Shown here in pieces: positions 8,579 through 17,703 of a DNA stretch of 64,000 nucleotides (position 1 is its first letter; each line of letters opens with the position of its first letter). This DNA comes from Amycolatopsis japonica (GTDB lineage Bacteria > Actinomycetota > Actinomycetes > Mycobacteriales > Pseudonocardiaceae): the NCBI RefSeq assembly GCF_000732925.1, contig NZ_CP008953.1:6882001-6946000 (forward strand), written 5' to 3'. Below the pieces are notes generated by a model. It was not told the DNA's origin, ran no database searches, and saw only the letters and a program-made list of their open reading frames with translations. Both the position numbers and the translations under genes were made by a program.

Positions 8579-11107
8579 TCAGGTCAGGCCGTGGTGGCGC
8601 GCGACCACCACGGCCGACCGGCGGTTGTTCACCCCGAGCTTGCCGTAGATCGACCGGACGTGGGTCTTCACCGTGTTGACCGACACCGTCAGATCCGACG
8701 CGATCTCGTCGAGCGAACGCTGGGACGGCAGCCGCCGCAGCACCACCTGCTCGCGATCGGTCAGCTCACTGGGCGGGGTGTTCGGCACGAGACGCCCGCG
8801 GACCGTCTGCGCGAAGCGGTCCAGCGAGCCGAAACCACCGGAATGGTCGATCAGCAGGTTCCTGACGCGCGGCTCCGCGAGCGCGAACGGGCGGATCAGC
8901 CGTTGCGGCCGCGCGAGGGTGAGCGCGCGGTCGAGCGCCTGCAGCGCCAGGGTCCGCCGGTGGGAACGCAACGCGAGCGCGGTCTCGGCCAGGCGGGTGT
9001 CCACCGGGGTGGCCGGCAGCAACGCGGGAGCGGATTCGGTGGCGCGCAGGACCTTTTCGGCGAGGTCGGTCTCCTCGACGGCGAGGTGGGCCCGGATCTG
9101 GAGCAGGGCCAGCTCGGCGGTGCCGGACAAGCTCTCCTGCGCCCAGGCGAACACCTCGGCCGCGTGCAGGCCCTCGCCCACCACGAGCGCCGCGTGGTGC
9201 TCGACGACCGTGCACATCCCGATGATCTCGCGGGGCAGTTCGAGATCCGCGAGCCGCCGCCGGGCCGCCCGCATGGCCTGCGAGCCCGCCGTCCGGTCGC
9301 CGCCGTCGAAGCGGACCATGCCCTCGAAGAAACCCCGCAGTGGCCCCAGAACCGGTGCGGATACGGGCACCTCCGCCCGCGGGGCCCTGGTCAGCTCGCC
9401 CGCGGCCGCCACCGGTTCGAAGCGCATCAGATCGTCGTAGGCGAGCATCAGATGGCATTCGGCGACCCCCGGCGAGCGGCACCAGCCGTGCCGCCGGGCG
9501 ACGGCGAGCGCGCCGATGCACGCGCGCCGCATCGCCGTGTGGTCACCGAGCAATCCCGTCGCGACGGCGAGCGCGAGTCTGCTGTGCAGGACGAGATGTT
9601 CGAGCCGTTCCCCGTGAGCGAGGCGCAGCGCGGCCTCGGCACGGGCGACGGCGTGCCGCCGGGCACCCCGGTGCAGTGCCCGCCAGACCAGGTCGACCTT
9701 GTCCCACGCGATCGACTCCGGCGACCGCGTCACCGTGCTTTCGGGTGGCCCGTTCCCGGTCACCAGCGCGAGATGGGGCGCGGCCAGCCGTCGCAGTCCG
9801 TCGTCACCGAGATCGGTGGCGGCGGCGGTGAACTCCCCGCGCTGGACGTGTTCCAGCGCGGACGCCAGCCGGAGCCGGGGGCTCGCGCTCAACGCCCCCT
9901 CACCCAGATAGGCGAGCGCGCCCCGGACGAGTTTCCCGTCGCCTGCCAGGACCTGGCGCACCGCGTGGTCACGCGCCAGGCGCAAGGCGCCCTGACGATC
10001 CCGGCCCGCGACGGCGTGCGTCAGCGCTTCCCCGAACCGCCCTTCCCCGGCGTACCAGCGGGCGGCGATCCCCTGCAGCCGCCGTGCCCGCGCCGGGGAC
10101 CGGCGCGCCAGCTCCGCCTGCAGGAAACCCCGCAGCGGGGCGGGAAGCCGGTAGGTGTCGGCCGGCGTGCGCACGACCAATCCGGTCTCGCGCTCGAGTT
10201 CGTCCAGGGTCACCCCGGCGTCCGGCGAACCGGTCAGCCGCGCCGCGAGCGCCGCGCTCACGTTGTCGCAGACACTGACGCAAAGCAGCAGATCCGACGT
10301 CGCGGACGGCAACCGCGAGAGCACCTCGTCGGCGAAGAACCGGGCCACGGCGAGCTCGTCGCCCCCGACGGCCGCGACGAGCCCGTCCGCGTCCTCGGCC
10401 TCGCGCACCGAGACCGCGGCCCAGCCGAGCGCGGCGGCCCATCCCGCGGTGCGCTCGGTCAGTTCGCGGACCCGGTCCTCGCCCACCGTGGCCCCGGTGG
10501 AGCGAAGCAGGTGCGCCGTTTCCTCCACGCTGAAGCGGAGTTCGGCGGCGCCGAGCCGGGAAAGCGCGCCTTCGACCGCCAGGCGGGCCAGCCGCAGTTT
10601 CGGCTCGACGCGGGTGGCCAGCACCAGCCGCAGCATCGGCGGCTGGTGCCGGGCCAGCGCGGCGAGCGCTTCCACCGGCTCCGGACGGGAGATCTCCTGG
10701 ACGTCGTCCAGGACGAGCCACACCGGTTCACGCAGCCCGGTGAACACGTCACCGAGATCGGCGAGGAACTCGGTGCGCCGTCCGGGTGACGGTGGCCCGA
10801 GCCGGAACTCCGGGAGGCCGAGGTTCCGGCGCAGCGAGAGGAGGACGGCCGACCACAGACGGCGCTCGTCGTTGTCGTCGTCGTCCAGCGACACCCAGGC
10901 CACGTCCCGCCGATCGCGGGCCCAGCAGGCCAATGCGGTGGTCTTGCCGGAACCGGCGGGTGCCCGGAGCACGGTCACCGGCCGGGTTCCGGCACGGTCG
11001 AACAGGGCCGTGAGCCGGGCGCGCGGGACGAAGATCCCCGGCACCCGCGGCACCGTCACCTTGGCCGAAGGGATCCGCCAGGACCGCGATGTCGTTCGAG
11101 CGGGCAA
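8579..11107 (-). CDS. LuxR family regulator, LAL/MalT type (842 aa)
   Basis: Large ATP-binding LuxR-type regulator. The N-terminal NTPase has Walker A APAGSGKTTALACW (about residues 50-60) and Walker B VWLVLDDVQE; a long helical TPR-like central region follows; the C-terminal LuxR HTH is LTDREQVVLRRL with SLDEIASDLTVSVNTVKTHVRSIY. The TTG at 11107, six bases after GAGAGG, gives the same N-terminal length as the paralogue at 13082. The two share architecture and a highly similar HTH, pointing to duplication and overlapping targets. It probably activates nearby membrane or stress genes in response to an unknown effector. Confidence 0.9.
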   Translation of the reverse strand: MPARTTSRSWRIPSAKVTVPRVPGIFVPRARLTALFDRAGTRPVTVLRAPAGSGKTTALACWARDRRDVAWVSLDDDDNDERRLWSAVLLSLRRNLGLPEFRLGPPSPGRRTEFLADLGDVFTGLREPVWLVLDDVQEISRPEPVEALAALARHQPPMLRLVLATRVEPKLRLARLAVEGALSRLGAAELRFSVEETAHLLRSTGATVGEDRVRELTERTAGWAAALGWAAVSVREAEDADGLVAAVGGDELAVARFFADEVLSRLPSATSDLLLCVSVCDNVSAALAARLTGSPDAGVTLDELERETGLVVRTPADTYRLPAPLRGFLQAELARRSPARARRLQGIAARWYAGEGRFGEALTHAVAGRDRQGALRLARDHAVRQVLAGDGKLVRGALAYLGEGALSASPRLRLASALEHVQRGEFTAAATDLGDDGLRRLAAPHLALVTGNGPPESTVTRSPESIAWDKVDLVWRALHRGARRHAVARAEAALRLAHGERLEHLVLHSRLALAVATGLLGDHTAMRRACIGALAVARRHGWCRSPGVAECHLMLAYDDLMRFEPVAAAGELTRAPRAEVPVSAPVLGPLRGFFEGMVRFDGGDRTAGSQAMRAARRRLADLELPREIIGMCTVVEHHAALVVGEGLHAAEVFAWAQESLSGTAELALLQIRAHLAVEETDLAEKVLRATESAPALLPATPVDTRLAETALALRSHRRTLALQALDRALTLARPQRLIRPFALAEPRVRNLLIDHSGGFGSLDRFAQTVRGRLVPNTPPSELTDREQVVLRRLPSQRSLDEIASDLTVSVNTVKTHVRSIYGKLGVNNRRSAVVVARHHGLT

Positions 11108-11172
11108 GTCAACCTCTCGATCGTCCGAAGGATCGCGACCCCGGCGAGGCCACGACTGTACTGGTCAGCGGG

Positions 11173-11634
11173 TCACCAGAGCTCGTCCGAGGTCTCGTCC
11201 CCGTGCACGAGCACGGCCCAGATCACCAGGACGTCGAGGGCGATGACGACCACGCCCCAGATCGGGTACGCGGACAGGAACACCAGCTGCGCCAACGCGT
11301 TGAACCCGGCGAGCAGGACGGTGACGACGCGGGCCCACGGCGCCCCGGTGAACAACGCGCTCCCCGCGAACACGGCGAGGACCCCGACGATCAGGTGGAT
11401 CCAGCCCCAGGCGCCGAGATCGAAGACGAGCAGCCCCGACGGGCCGAGCAGGTAGTAGTTCTGTTCGAACAGCGCGACCAGCCCCTCCACCGCGGTGAAC
11501 AGGCCGGCCATGATGGTGATCGACGCGGCGAACCAGACCCAGCCCGATCGCCGCGACGCCCTCGCGGCGTGCTCCGGCGAGGACGGCGGGCCGGTGTCCG
11601 CCGTGGTGGTCCAGTGATGCGCTCTTTCGCTCAT
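11173..11634 (-). CDS. DUF7144-type four-helix membrane protein
   Basis: A 153-residue membrane protein. After a hydrophilic 30-residue N-terminus there are four helices: FAASITIMAGLFTAVEGLVALF, WIHLIVGVLAVFAGSALF, VVTVLLAGFNALAQLVFL and WGVVVIALDVLVIWAVLV. The pattern, including GWIHLIVGVL, resembles the DUF7144 family common in actinomycetes, of unknown function. It lies upstream of the LAL gene 8579-11107 in the same direction (65 bases apart), so they may be cotranscribed. It is divergent from the DUF1269 gene. Confidence 0.8.
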   Translation of the reverse strand: MSERAHHWTTTADTGPPSSPEHAARASRRSGWVWFAASITIMAGLFTAVEGLVALFEQNYYLLGPSGLLVFDLGAWGWIHLIVGVLAVFAGSALFTGAPWARVVTVLLAGFNALAQLVFLSAYPIWGVVVIALDVLVIWAVLVHGDETSDELW

Positions 11635-11834
11635 GGTCCCTCTTTTCGGAAGCGGGGGCTGCGGACCCGGGCGATCATGGTGCGTCCACCGTGACGGCGG
11701 CCTCCCCCGCGCCAGGTGAGATCAGGGCCGTGTCCCCGCCGGTCCGCCTCATCCGGCCCGGGCGATGCGGGGGTGCCGCCGCCCGGAGCACAGTGCGGCC
11801 TCCGAGCACCGATCCCGACCGAGGAGGACACACC

Positions 11835-12341
11835 ATGAGTTCGCTGACCGTATGGGCCTTTCCCACCGCGGACGGCGCGGAGAACGCGCTCGCGCTGCTC
11901 GAACGGTTGCAGAAACAACAGCTCATCAAGATCGCCGACGCGGCCTATGTCACCTGGCCCGAGGGCAGGAAGAAGCCGAAGACCAAGGACCTCGGTTCGC
12001 TGACCGGCGCCGGCGCGCTCGGCGGCGGGTTCTGGGGACTGCTGTTCGGCCTGATCTTCCTGGTGCCGCTGCTGGGAATGGCCGTCGGCGCGGCGATCGG
12101 GGCACTGACCGGCTCGCTTTCCCGCGTCGGCATCGACGACGACTTCATCGCCGCGGTCCGGGCCAAGGTCACGCCCGGCACGTCCGCGTTGTTCGTGATG
12201 GCGGACGGTGCCGTGCTCGACCGGGTGGCCGAGCCGTTCAAGGAGACCGGCGCCGCCTTGGTCACCACGAATCTCACCGACGAGGAAGAGGCGCGGTTGC
12301 GTGCCGCGTTCGGCGAGTTCGCCCTCCCCGAACGGCTCTGA
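11835..12341 (+). CDS. DUF1269 domain protein
   Basis: A 168-residue DUF1269 protein. It begins with a small alpha/beta domain (LTVWAFPTADGAENALALLE), followed by a KKPKTKDLGS linker and a glycine-rich hydrophobic hairpin, GGGFWGLLFGLIFLVPLLGM to VGAAIGALTGSL, that should insert in the membrane; the C-terminal half (SALFVMADGAVLDRV) repeats the first fold. Members are often stress-induced envelope proteins, but no activity is known. ATG at 11835 follows GAGGAGG. A terminator hairpin starts nine bases after the stop. Confidence 0.88.
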   Translation: MSSLTVWAFPTADGAENALALLERLQKQQLIKIADAAYVTWPEGRKKPKTKDLGSLTGAGALGGGFWGLLFGLIFLVPLLGMAVGAAIGALTGSLSRVGIDDDFIAAVRAKVTPGTSALFVMADGAVLDRVAEPFKETGAALVTTNLTDEEEARLRAAFGEFALPERL

Positions 12342-12349
12342 TCCCGGCC

Positions 12350-12389
12350 GCGGGTTTTCCCGATTCACCGCGCGATCGGGAAAACCCGC
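12350..12389. terminator. Bidirectional terminator hairpin
   Basis: Perfect 15-base arms (12350-12364 and 12375-12389, GCGGGTTTTCCCGAT) with a 10-base loop. It lies between convergent genes and includes the last codons of the minus-strand gene ending at 12365. Confidence 0.75.
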
Positions 12390-12619
12390 GACGGCAGTTC
12401 CCGGACCCGGTGCACGGAGTCCACGCGCATCCCGAGTGCTTCGAGTGCGCACAGAATGCGCGAAACGCTTCTTTGCTCGGTCACCGTGCCGAAGACGATC
12501 AGCTCGCCGCCGATCGGGACCACGCACATTCCCCGGAAATCGTCTACCGCCCGGTTCGCCTGTTCGGGGATTCGGCCACTGCCCCGGAAGACGTAATTCA
12601 TTCCGGCCAACGGGCTCAT
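12365..12619 (-). CDS. Small hypothetical protein (84 aa)
   Basis: An 84-residue soluble protein without a recognised family. It has an alpha/beta look: YVFRGSGRIPEQANRAVDDF, then MCVVPIGGELIVFGTVTEQ, then a helix with ILCALEALGMRVDSV. The layout is reminiscent of small ACT-like folds, but this is only an impression. ATG at 12619 has AAGGGGAA upstream and overlaps the stop of the preceding gene by four bases (ATGA), so the two are translationally coupled. Its 3' end lies inside the terminator hairpin. Confidence 0.65.
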   Translation of the reverse strand: MSPLAGMNYVFRGSGRIPEQANRAVDDFRGMCVVPIGGELIVFGTVTEQRSVSRILCALEALGMRVDSVHRVRELPSRVFPIAR

Positions 12620-12960
12620 CGGTTCCCCTTTCCCCGCCCGGCCAGGTACCAGGCCGCGGCGAGTACCGCCAGATCGACCGCCGCCATGATCGAAGACCAG
12701 GTGTGCCACGGCAGGAAGAGCAGCCGCGCGAACAGGTCGAGACCGGCCCGCGCGGCGAGCCGGATCGAGGTCACCGAGGTCAGAGCCGCGAGCAGGACGG
12801 CGAGCGAGAAGAACCCCGTCTCGGGTCCGACCCGGCCGGTCCCCAGAAGGTCGAGTACCGCGAACTCGGCGGGACCGATCCAGAAGAACTGTGTCGCGAC
12901 GAATACCGACGTCGGCCGTTTCCGGCCATTCCCTTTTCTCCGGCAATCTCCACGGGCCAT
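12616..12960 (-). CDS. Small membrane protein
   Basis: About 114 residues with three hydrophobic segments (VATQFFWIGPAEFAVLDLLG, GFFSLAVLLAALTSVTSIRLA, SSIMAAVDLAVLAAAWYLAG). No family recognised. The start is uncertain: ATG at 12960 is preceded by no clear Shine-Dalgarno sequence, and the frame stays open upstream to the divergent LAL gene. It overlaps the 84-aa gene by ATGA, forming a two-gene operon divergent from the second LAL regulator. Confidence 0.6.
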   Translation of the reverse strand: MARGDCRRKGNGRKRPTSVFVATQFFWIGPAEFAVLDLLGTGRVGPETGFFSLAVLLAALTSVTSIRLAARAGLDLFARLLFLPWHTWSSIMAAVDLAVLAAAWYLAGRGKGNR

Positions 12961-13081
12961 CACGCGGCACACGATTCTGGGTGCGCTCGCCCTTTTCCTC
13001 GCCCAGCACGGGTGAGACCGGCGAATTGCCTGGCAGGATCCGCTTCGACGATGTGAAACTGGCCGCGAAGGAGGCTGGCGC

Positions 13082-15742
13082 ATGATGCAGGATCAGCATA
13101 TTCCGCCGCGAAGACGGGTCCCGAGGACAAAGGTGACCATCCCCGATCCGCCCCCGGATCTCGTTTCCCGGCCGCGTTTGCTCGCCGCTCTCGACGAAGC
13201 GGGAGAACACGCGTTGGTGTTCGTCGGGGCGCCCGCGGGTCTCGGCAAGACGGTGTTGCTCGCCGAATGGGCCGCCCGCCGTCGCGGGGCGGTGGCCTGG
13301 GTGTCCGCCGACGCGGAGGACGACGACGAGCGGCTCTTCTGGTCGGCGGTCCTCGAAGCACTGTGCGGCTGCGCCCGGATCCCGGCGGGGAATCCGCTGC
13401 GCTCGCTGGCGGTCCCCGAGTCCCCCGGCACGGATCTCGCCTTCCTGGCCACGATCGCCGACGCGCTGGACACGGTGGACGAACCCGTCCTGCTCGTCCT
13501 CGACGACGCGCAGGAGATCACCCACCCCGGCACCTGGCGCGGGGTGCGTGCGCTCCTGCGCCATCAGCCGTCGGGGCTGCGACTGGTGGTCTCGAGCCGT
13601 CTGGAGCCACCGCTGCCGCTGGTGCGTGCCCGGGTTGCGGGAGGACTCGTCGAAGTGGGCGTGGACCGGTTGCGCTTCTCGCCGGAGGAGGCCGACGCCC
13701 TCATCTCGGCGATCGGGCCGGGCATCCCGCCCCATCAGGTGGGGCTGCTCGTGAGCAGGACGGGCGGCTGGCCGGCCGGACTGCGCCTCGCCGCCGCTTC
13801 GGCGGCACGTCAAGGAAATCTCGCCGACTTCTTCGCCGGACGGGACCGGGCGGTGCTCGACTACCTGACCGACGAGGTACTCGCTCCCCTGTCCGCCGTC
13901 CACCGGGATCTGTTGCGCGCGATCAGCATCTGCGACGAGGTCCCGGTGGGGCTGGCGGCCGCGTTGACGGACCGGCCGGACGCGGAGGCGCTGCTGCGCG
14001 AGCTCAGCGAACCCGCGCGCGTGGTCCACTCCGGCGGAACCCCGCCGCGCCACCGGGTCCCGCCCCTGCTGCGCACCTACCTTCGGGCCGAGTTGCTGCG
14101 CCGGGATCCGGACCGGACGAGATCCCTGCACGCGGCCGCGGCGCGCTGGTTCGCCGAACACGACCAGGCCGCCGCCGCGCTGTTGCACAGCGTCCGCTCG
14201 GGGAACACCACTCGCGTCGGCGAACTTTCGCGCCGCCACGCGGTGCCGCTGTTCCTCGGTGGTGAGCACAACGTCCTGCGGCTCGCGCTCGCCGTCCTCG
14301 GTGAGCGGCGGGCCGTGGCCTCTCCCCTGCTCGCGCTGGTCTCGGCCGCGCTGTATCTGGAACGGGGTGAACCGACGTCGGCCGAGTCGCAGCTGAGCTG
14401 CGCGGACGCGGCCTGGCCCGCCGAACCGGAGGCGGAGCTGACCGTGTTGCGGCAACTGGTGCGATCCCGGCTGGCCCAGGTCGATCGCGGCCCGGCGCAG
14501 GCCGTCCGCGCGGCGGAACAGGTCGACGAGCATCTCGCGGCGGACACCGGGCTCAGCGGGCTGGCGACCCTGCACCGGGTGGGTGTGCTGACCGCACGCC
14601 GCGATCGTGCCTCCGCACGGGCGGCACTGGCCCGCGTCGCCGAGTCCGCCGGGGACGCGCGTCACCATTTCCTGGCCACGCAATGCCTTGTCACGCTGAG
14701 CGGACTGGCCGGATCGGACGGCGATTACCGCGAAATGGAGGCGCTCGCCCGGCGGGTGCAGGCCCGGCACGCGGCACACGACCCGCATCGCTCGCTCGAA
14801 GGCGCCCAGGTGTCCGCGCAACTCGCTTACGGCTCCTTGCTGCGCGGCGAGGCCGCCGAATGCGTCGAACACGCGAAACAGATCGGCCGGATGCTCGGGG
14901 ACGCGCCTGCCCGCGCGGCCGCGAATCTGGGCCTGATCGCCGAAACCCTGCGTGGCGCGGCGGAATTCGAGCTCGGCGGCTGGCATTCGGGACTGCGGAG
15001 AATGCGCCGCGCCCGCACCCGGCTCGGCACCGGGCGGAGTTTCTCCGCCGAACACGCGGCGTGGTGCGCGGTACTGGAACACCGGGCGGCGCTGCGGCTC
15101 GGCGCGGCCGATCAGGCACGGGAGACCTTCCACTGGGCCCAGCCGATCATCACCGGTTCCGGCGAACTGCTGCTGATGCGGGCCCGCACCCAGCTGCGGC
15201 TCGGCAGGCAGGGCGCGGCGAGTGCCGTGCTGCGCTCGCTGTCGGAGGACGGCGCGCCGATGCTGTTGCCGTGGTCGGGGATCGAGGCGTCGCTGATCGG
15301 CGTGCGGGCGGCGCTCGCGGCCGGTGCGCCGGAACGCGCCGTGCGGTCGCTGGACGACGCCCTGCGCGCCGCCGGACCCGGCGACGTCCGGTTTCCGTTC
15401 GTGTTCGCCCCTTCCGACGTCATCGCGTTCCTGACCGCGCGCCTGGGCAAACTCGGCGCCGGTGAGCGGTTCGCCTGCCAGGTGCTCGCCCGGCGCCGCG
15501 AATCGCGCACTCCGCCGATGCCGGCGCCGCTGACCGAACGGGAACGCAATGTCCTGCGCCTGCTGCCGACGCAGCGCTCGATCGACGAGATCGCCCAGGA
15601 TCTGACGGTTTCGCCGAACACGGTCAAAACCCACGTCCGCGGCATCTACGCGAAACTCGACGTCCGCAGCAGACGTGACGCCGTGGCGATCGCGCTCCGG
15701 CGCGGCCTGCTGGACACCGAGGGCATCGATCTCCCGCGCTGA
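13082..15742 (+). CDS. LuxR family regulator, LAL/MalT type (886 aa)
   Basis: Second LAL regulator. Walker A is APAGLGKTVLLAEW (about residues 49-58) and Walker B VLLVLDDAQE. A winged-helix-like segment and a long TPR-like helical region follow, and the C-terminal HTH is LTERERNVLRLL with SIDEIAQDLTVSPNTVKTHVRGIY. It is a clear paralogue of the protein encoded at 8579-11107; the HTH sequences differ at few positions. GAAGGAGG seven bases before the ATG supports the start. It is divergent from the two-gene membrane operon at 12365-12960, which may be its target. Confidence 0.9.
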   Translation: MMQDQHIPPRRRVPRTKVTIPDPPPDLVSRPRLLAALDEAGEHALVFVGAPAGLGKTVLLAEWAARRRGAVAWVSADAEDDDERLFWSAVLEALCGCARIPAGNPLRSLAVPESPGTDLAFLATIADALDTVDEPVLLVLDDAQEITHPGTWRGVRALLRHQPSGLRLVVSSRLEPPLPLVRARVAGGLVEVGVDRLRFSPEEADALISAIGPGIPPHQVGLLVSRTGGWPAGLRLAAASAARQGNLADFFAGRDRAVLDYLTDEVLAPLSAVHRDLLRAISICDEVPVGLAAALTDRPDAEALLRELSEPARVVHSGGTPPRHRVPPLLRTYLRAELLRRDPDRTRSLHAAAARWFAEHDQAAAALLHSVRSGNTTRVGELSRRHAVPLFLGGEHNVLRLALAVLGERRAVASPLLALVSAALYLERGEPTSAESQLSCADAAWPAEPEAELTVLRQLVRSRLAQVDRGPAQAVRAAEQVDEHLAADTGLSGLATLHRVGVLTARRDRASARAALARVAESAGDARHHFLATQCLVTLSGLAGSDGDYREMEALARRVQARHAAHDPHRSLEGAQVSAQLAYGSLLRGEAAECVEHAKQIGRMLGDAPARAAANLGLIAETLRGAAEFELGGWHSGLRRMRRARTRLGTGRSFSAEHAAWCAVLEHRAALRLGAADQARETFHWAQPIITGSGELLLMRARTQLRLGRQGAASAVLRSLSEDGAPMLLPWSGIEASLIGVRAALAAGAPERAVRSLDDALRAAGPGDVRFPFVFAPSDVIAFLTARLGKLGAGERFACQVLARRRESRTPPMPAPLTERERNVLRLLPTQRSIDEIAQDLTVSPNTVKTHVRGIYAKLDVRSRRDAVAIALRRGLLDTEGIDLPR

Positions 15743-15764
15743 CGGCCACTCGCGATCCTGTGTC

Positions 15765-15811
15765 GCGAAAGCCACTTTCGCAACGTTGAAGGTTGCGAAA
15801 GTGGCTTTCGC
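15765..15811. repeat. GCGAAAGCCACTTTCG palindrome, copy 1
   Basis: Perfect 20-base arms 15765-15784 and 15792-15811 with a 7-base loop. It follows the LAL gene stop. The core recurs at 23861-23913 with a different inner stem, so this is a dispersed family and not only a terminator. Confidence 0.8.
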
Positions 15812-15870
15812 AACACCGTTCCGCCTTACCCCTGAACGGAATTCGAACCCGGCGTGAGGAGACCACGGCC

Positions 15871-16683
15871 TTGGTGCCTACGACCGACACCACGCGGGCG
15901 GTTTGGCGGTTCGTCCATCTCGCGGTGCTGCGGCCGCTGCTCACCGTCACCGCGTTGCTGTGCCTGTACTACCTGCTCCCCGTCGACCAAGGGCTGCGTC
16001 CCTGGACCGTGGCCGCCTTCGCCTGCGGCCTCGCGATCGTGGTGCTGGTCGTCGTCGGCGAGGTGCGGATGATCCTGCGCTCGCCGTTCCCCGCACTGCA
16101 GGGGATCCAGGCGCTGGCCTTGGTCGTGCCGCTGTTCCTGCTTCTGTTCGCCGACGTCTACTACGTGCTCGGGCAGGACCGGCCCGGCTCGTTCGGCACG
16201 GAGCTGACGCGAACCGACGCCCTGTACTTCACGGTCACCATGTTCACGACGGTCGGTTTCGGGGACATCGCGCCGGTTTCGGCGACGGCGCGGATCCTCG
16301 TGATGATCCAGATGGTGGCGAACCTGCTGGTGCTGAGCATCGCCCTGCGGGTGATCGTGACCGCCGTGCGGCACCGGCGTTCGTCCACAGTGGACCTATC
16401 GCGCGGGCAGCAGCACCGCGGCGATCAGGCCGATCACCCCGGCCGCGGTCATCGTCGCGAGTGCCAAGGCGAAGCCGTGGCCTGCCGCCCCGGCCAGCAC
16501 GGAACCCGCGAGCGCCGTCCCCACCGAAGAACCCAGGTTGGACACACCGCGCGAGACCCCCGAGATGTCGCCCTGGGCCGCGTCCGGGCTGCGCGACTGG
16601 ACCAGGTTCACCGACGCCGTCAGCATGATCCCGACCCCGGCACCGAGCAGGAACAGCCCGGGAACGGCACTCGCCACCCCTGA
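15871..16683 (+). CDS. Two-TM potassium channel family protein with antisense-encoded tail
   Basis: The first 175 residues form an ion-channel (Kch/KcsA-like) protein: helices LLTVTALLCLYYLLP, AAFACGLAIVVLVVVGEV and IQALALVVPLFLLLFADVYYV, a pore loop YFTVTMFTTVGFGDIAP with the TVGFGD selectivity filter, and a last helix VMIQMVANLLVLSIALRVIV. After VRHRRSST the frame does not stop but runs 288 bases into DNA antisense to the MFS gene, adding about 96 low-complexity residues. The TTG at 15871 lies nine bases after GAGGAG; GTG at 15874 is an alternative. The tail may be a lost stop or a sequencing error. Confidence 0.75.
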   Translation: MVPTTDTTRAVWRFVHLAVLRPLLTVTALLCLYYLLPVDQGLRPWTVAAFACGLAIVVLVVVGEVRMILRSPFPALQGIQALALVVPLFLLLFADVYYVLGQDRPGSFGTELTRTDALYFTVTMFTTVGFGDIAPVSATARILVMIQMVANLLVLSIALRVIVTAVRHRRSSTVDLSRGQQHRGDQADHPGRGHRRECQGEAVACRPGQHGTRERRPHRRTQVGHTARDPRDVALGRVRAARLDQVHRRRQHDPDPGTEQEQPGNGTRHP

Positions 16684-17703
16684 ATCCGCCCGCACCAGCA
16701 GGAGTACGAGCAGCAGCCCGGCGATGGCGAGCACGAAACCACCGCGGATCAGACGGCGTTGCGCGTGCCGCCGGGCCATCCGTCCCGCGGCCGCCGAAGC
16801 GGCGAGGATGCCGATCGTGGCGGGTGTCAGCGTCAGCCCGGTTTCGACGGCGTCGTACCCGCGGGCCTGCTGCAGGAAAACGGCGATCACGAAGAACGAG
16901 CCCTGCAGCATCAGCCATTGCACGTGCTGGGTGATCAGGCCGAGCCGGGTGACGCGGTCGCGGAAGAGCGCGGGGGACACCAGCGGTTCGCGGCCGCCCC
17001 GTTCCCGTGCGCGGATGTGGAAGTGGAAGGCGACAAGGATCGCGGCGCCGAGTCCGATGAGGAGCCAAGCCGGACGCAGCACACCGGCCACGACGAAGAA
17101 CAGGCCCGCCGCCGAAAGCACCGCACCGCCGACGTCGAACGGGGTGCGGGCGGGGGTTTCCGGCGGCTCCGCGATCCGCAGCGCCAGCAGGACGATCACA
17201 CCGACGATCAGCACCTGGAGGAGGAACGAGGACCGCCAGCCCAGCCACGTCGTGATCAGCCCGCCGAGGAGCGGACCGGCGGCGGCACCGAGCGCGCCCG
17301 CGCCGGAGACCACGCCGAACCGGCGGGCCCTGGTCTCGACGTCGGGACTGGCGACGGTCACCAGGATGTAGATCGGCGGGATCATCAGCGCCGACCCGAT
17401 GCCCTGCAGCAGGGAATACCCCAGCACCAGCGCCACCGGCCCGTGCGCGGCCGAGGCGAGCAGCGCGCCCGCGCCGTAGACGGCGAGGCCGGCGACGAAA
17501 CACCGCTTGCGCCCCAGGACGTCGGTCAGTTTGCCGCCGGGCACCATCAGCGTCGCCATGGTGAGGGTGAACAACGTGATCGCCGTCTGGACGCCGAGCA
17601 CCGTGGTGCCGAGGTCGGCGGCGAGCACGCTCACGGCCACGGTCATCGTCGTCGCCGCGTAACTGGCGACGAACTGGGCGAGGGCCAAGGGCGGCACGAG
17701 CAT
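16396..17703 (-). CDS. MFS drug-resistance type transporter (DHA2-like)
   Basis: A 435-residue major-facilitator exporter. Many hydrophobic helices are present, with the loop 2-3 signature GGKLTDVLGRKRCF (motif A) and the helix 5 drug-exporter motif region GAGALGAAAGPLLGGLI (motif C-like). Length and helix count point to a 14-helix DHA2-like antiporter; substrate unknown. ATG at 17703, eight bases after GGAAGG, is preferred to a GTG at 17754. It is divergent from the GH15 gene and its 3' end is overlapped by the open frame of the channel gene. Confidence 0.85.
   Translation of the reverse strand: MLVPPLALAQFVASYAATTMTVAVSVLAADLGTTVLGVQTAITLFTLTMATLMVPGGKLTDVLGRKRCFVAGLAVYGAGALLASAAHGPVALVLGYSLLQGIGSALMIPPIYILVTVASPDVETRARRFGVVSGAGALGAAAGPLLGGLITTWLGWRSSFLLQVLIVGVIVLLALRIAEPPETPARTPFDVGGAVLSAAGLFFVVAGVLRPAWLLIGLGAAILVAFHFHIRARERGGREPLVSPALFRDRVTRLGLITQHVQWLMLQGSFFVIAVFLQQARGYDAVETGLTLTPATIGILAASAAAGRMARRHAQRRLIRGGFVLAIAGLLLVLLLVRADSGVASAVPGLFLLGAGVGIMLTASVNLVQSRSPDAAQGDISGVSRGVSNLGSSVGTALAGSVLAGAAGHGFALALATMTAAGVIGLIAAVLLPAR

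Noticed and set aside
8024..10789. Long plus-strand open frame opposite the LAL gene
   Set aside because: High GC leaves antisense frames open. Composition is Arg/Pro/Ala/His-rich with no domain, and the minus-strand LAL gene has clear ATPase and HTH motifs.
12620..15775. Long minus-strand open frame opposite the second LAL gene
   Set aside because: Antisense frame without a recognisable domain; only its end (12365-12619) is kept as a separate small gene with its own ribosome-binding site.
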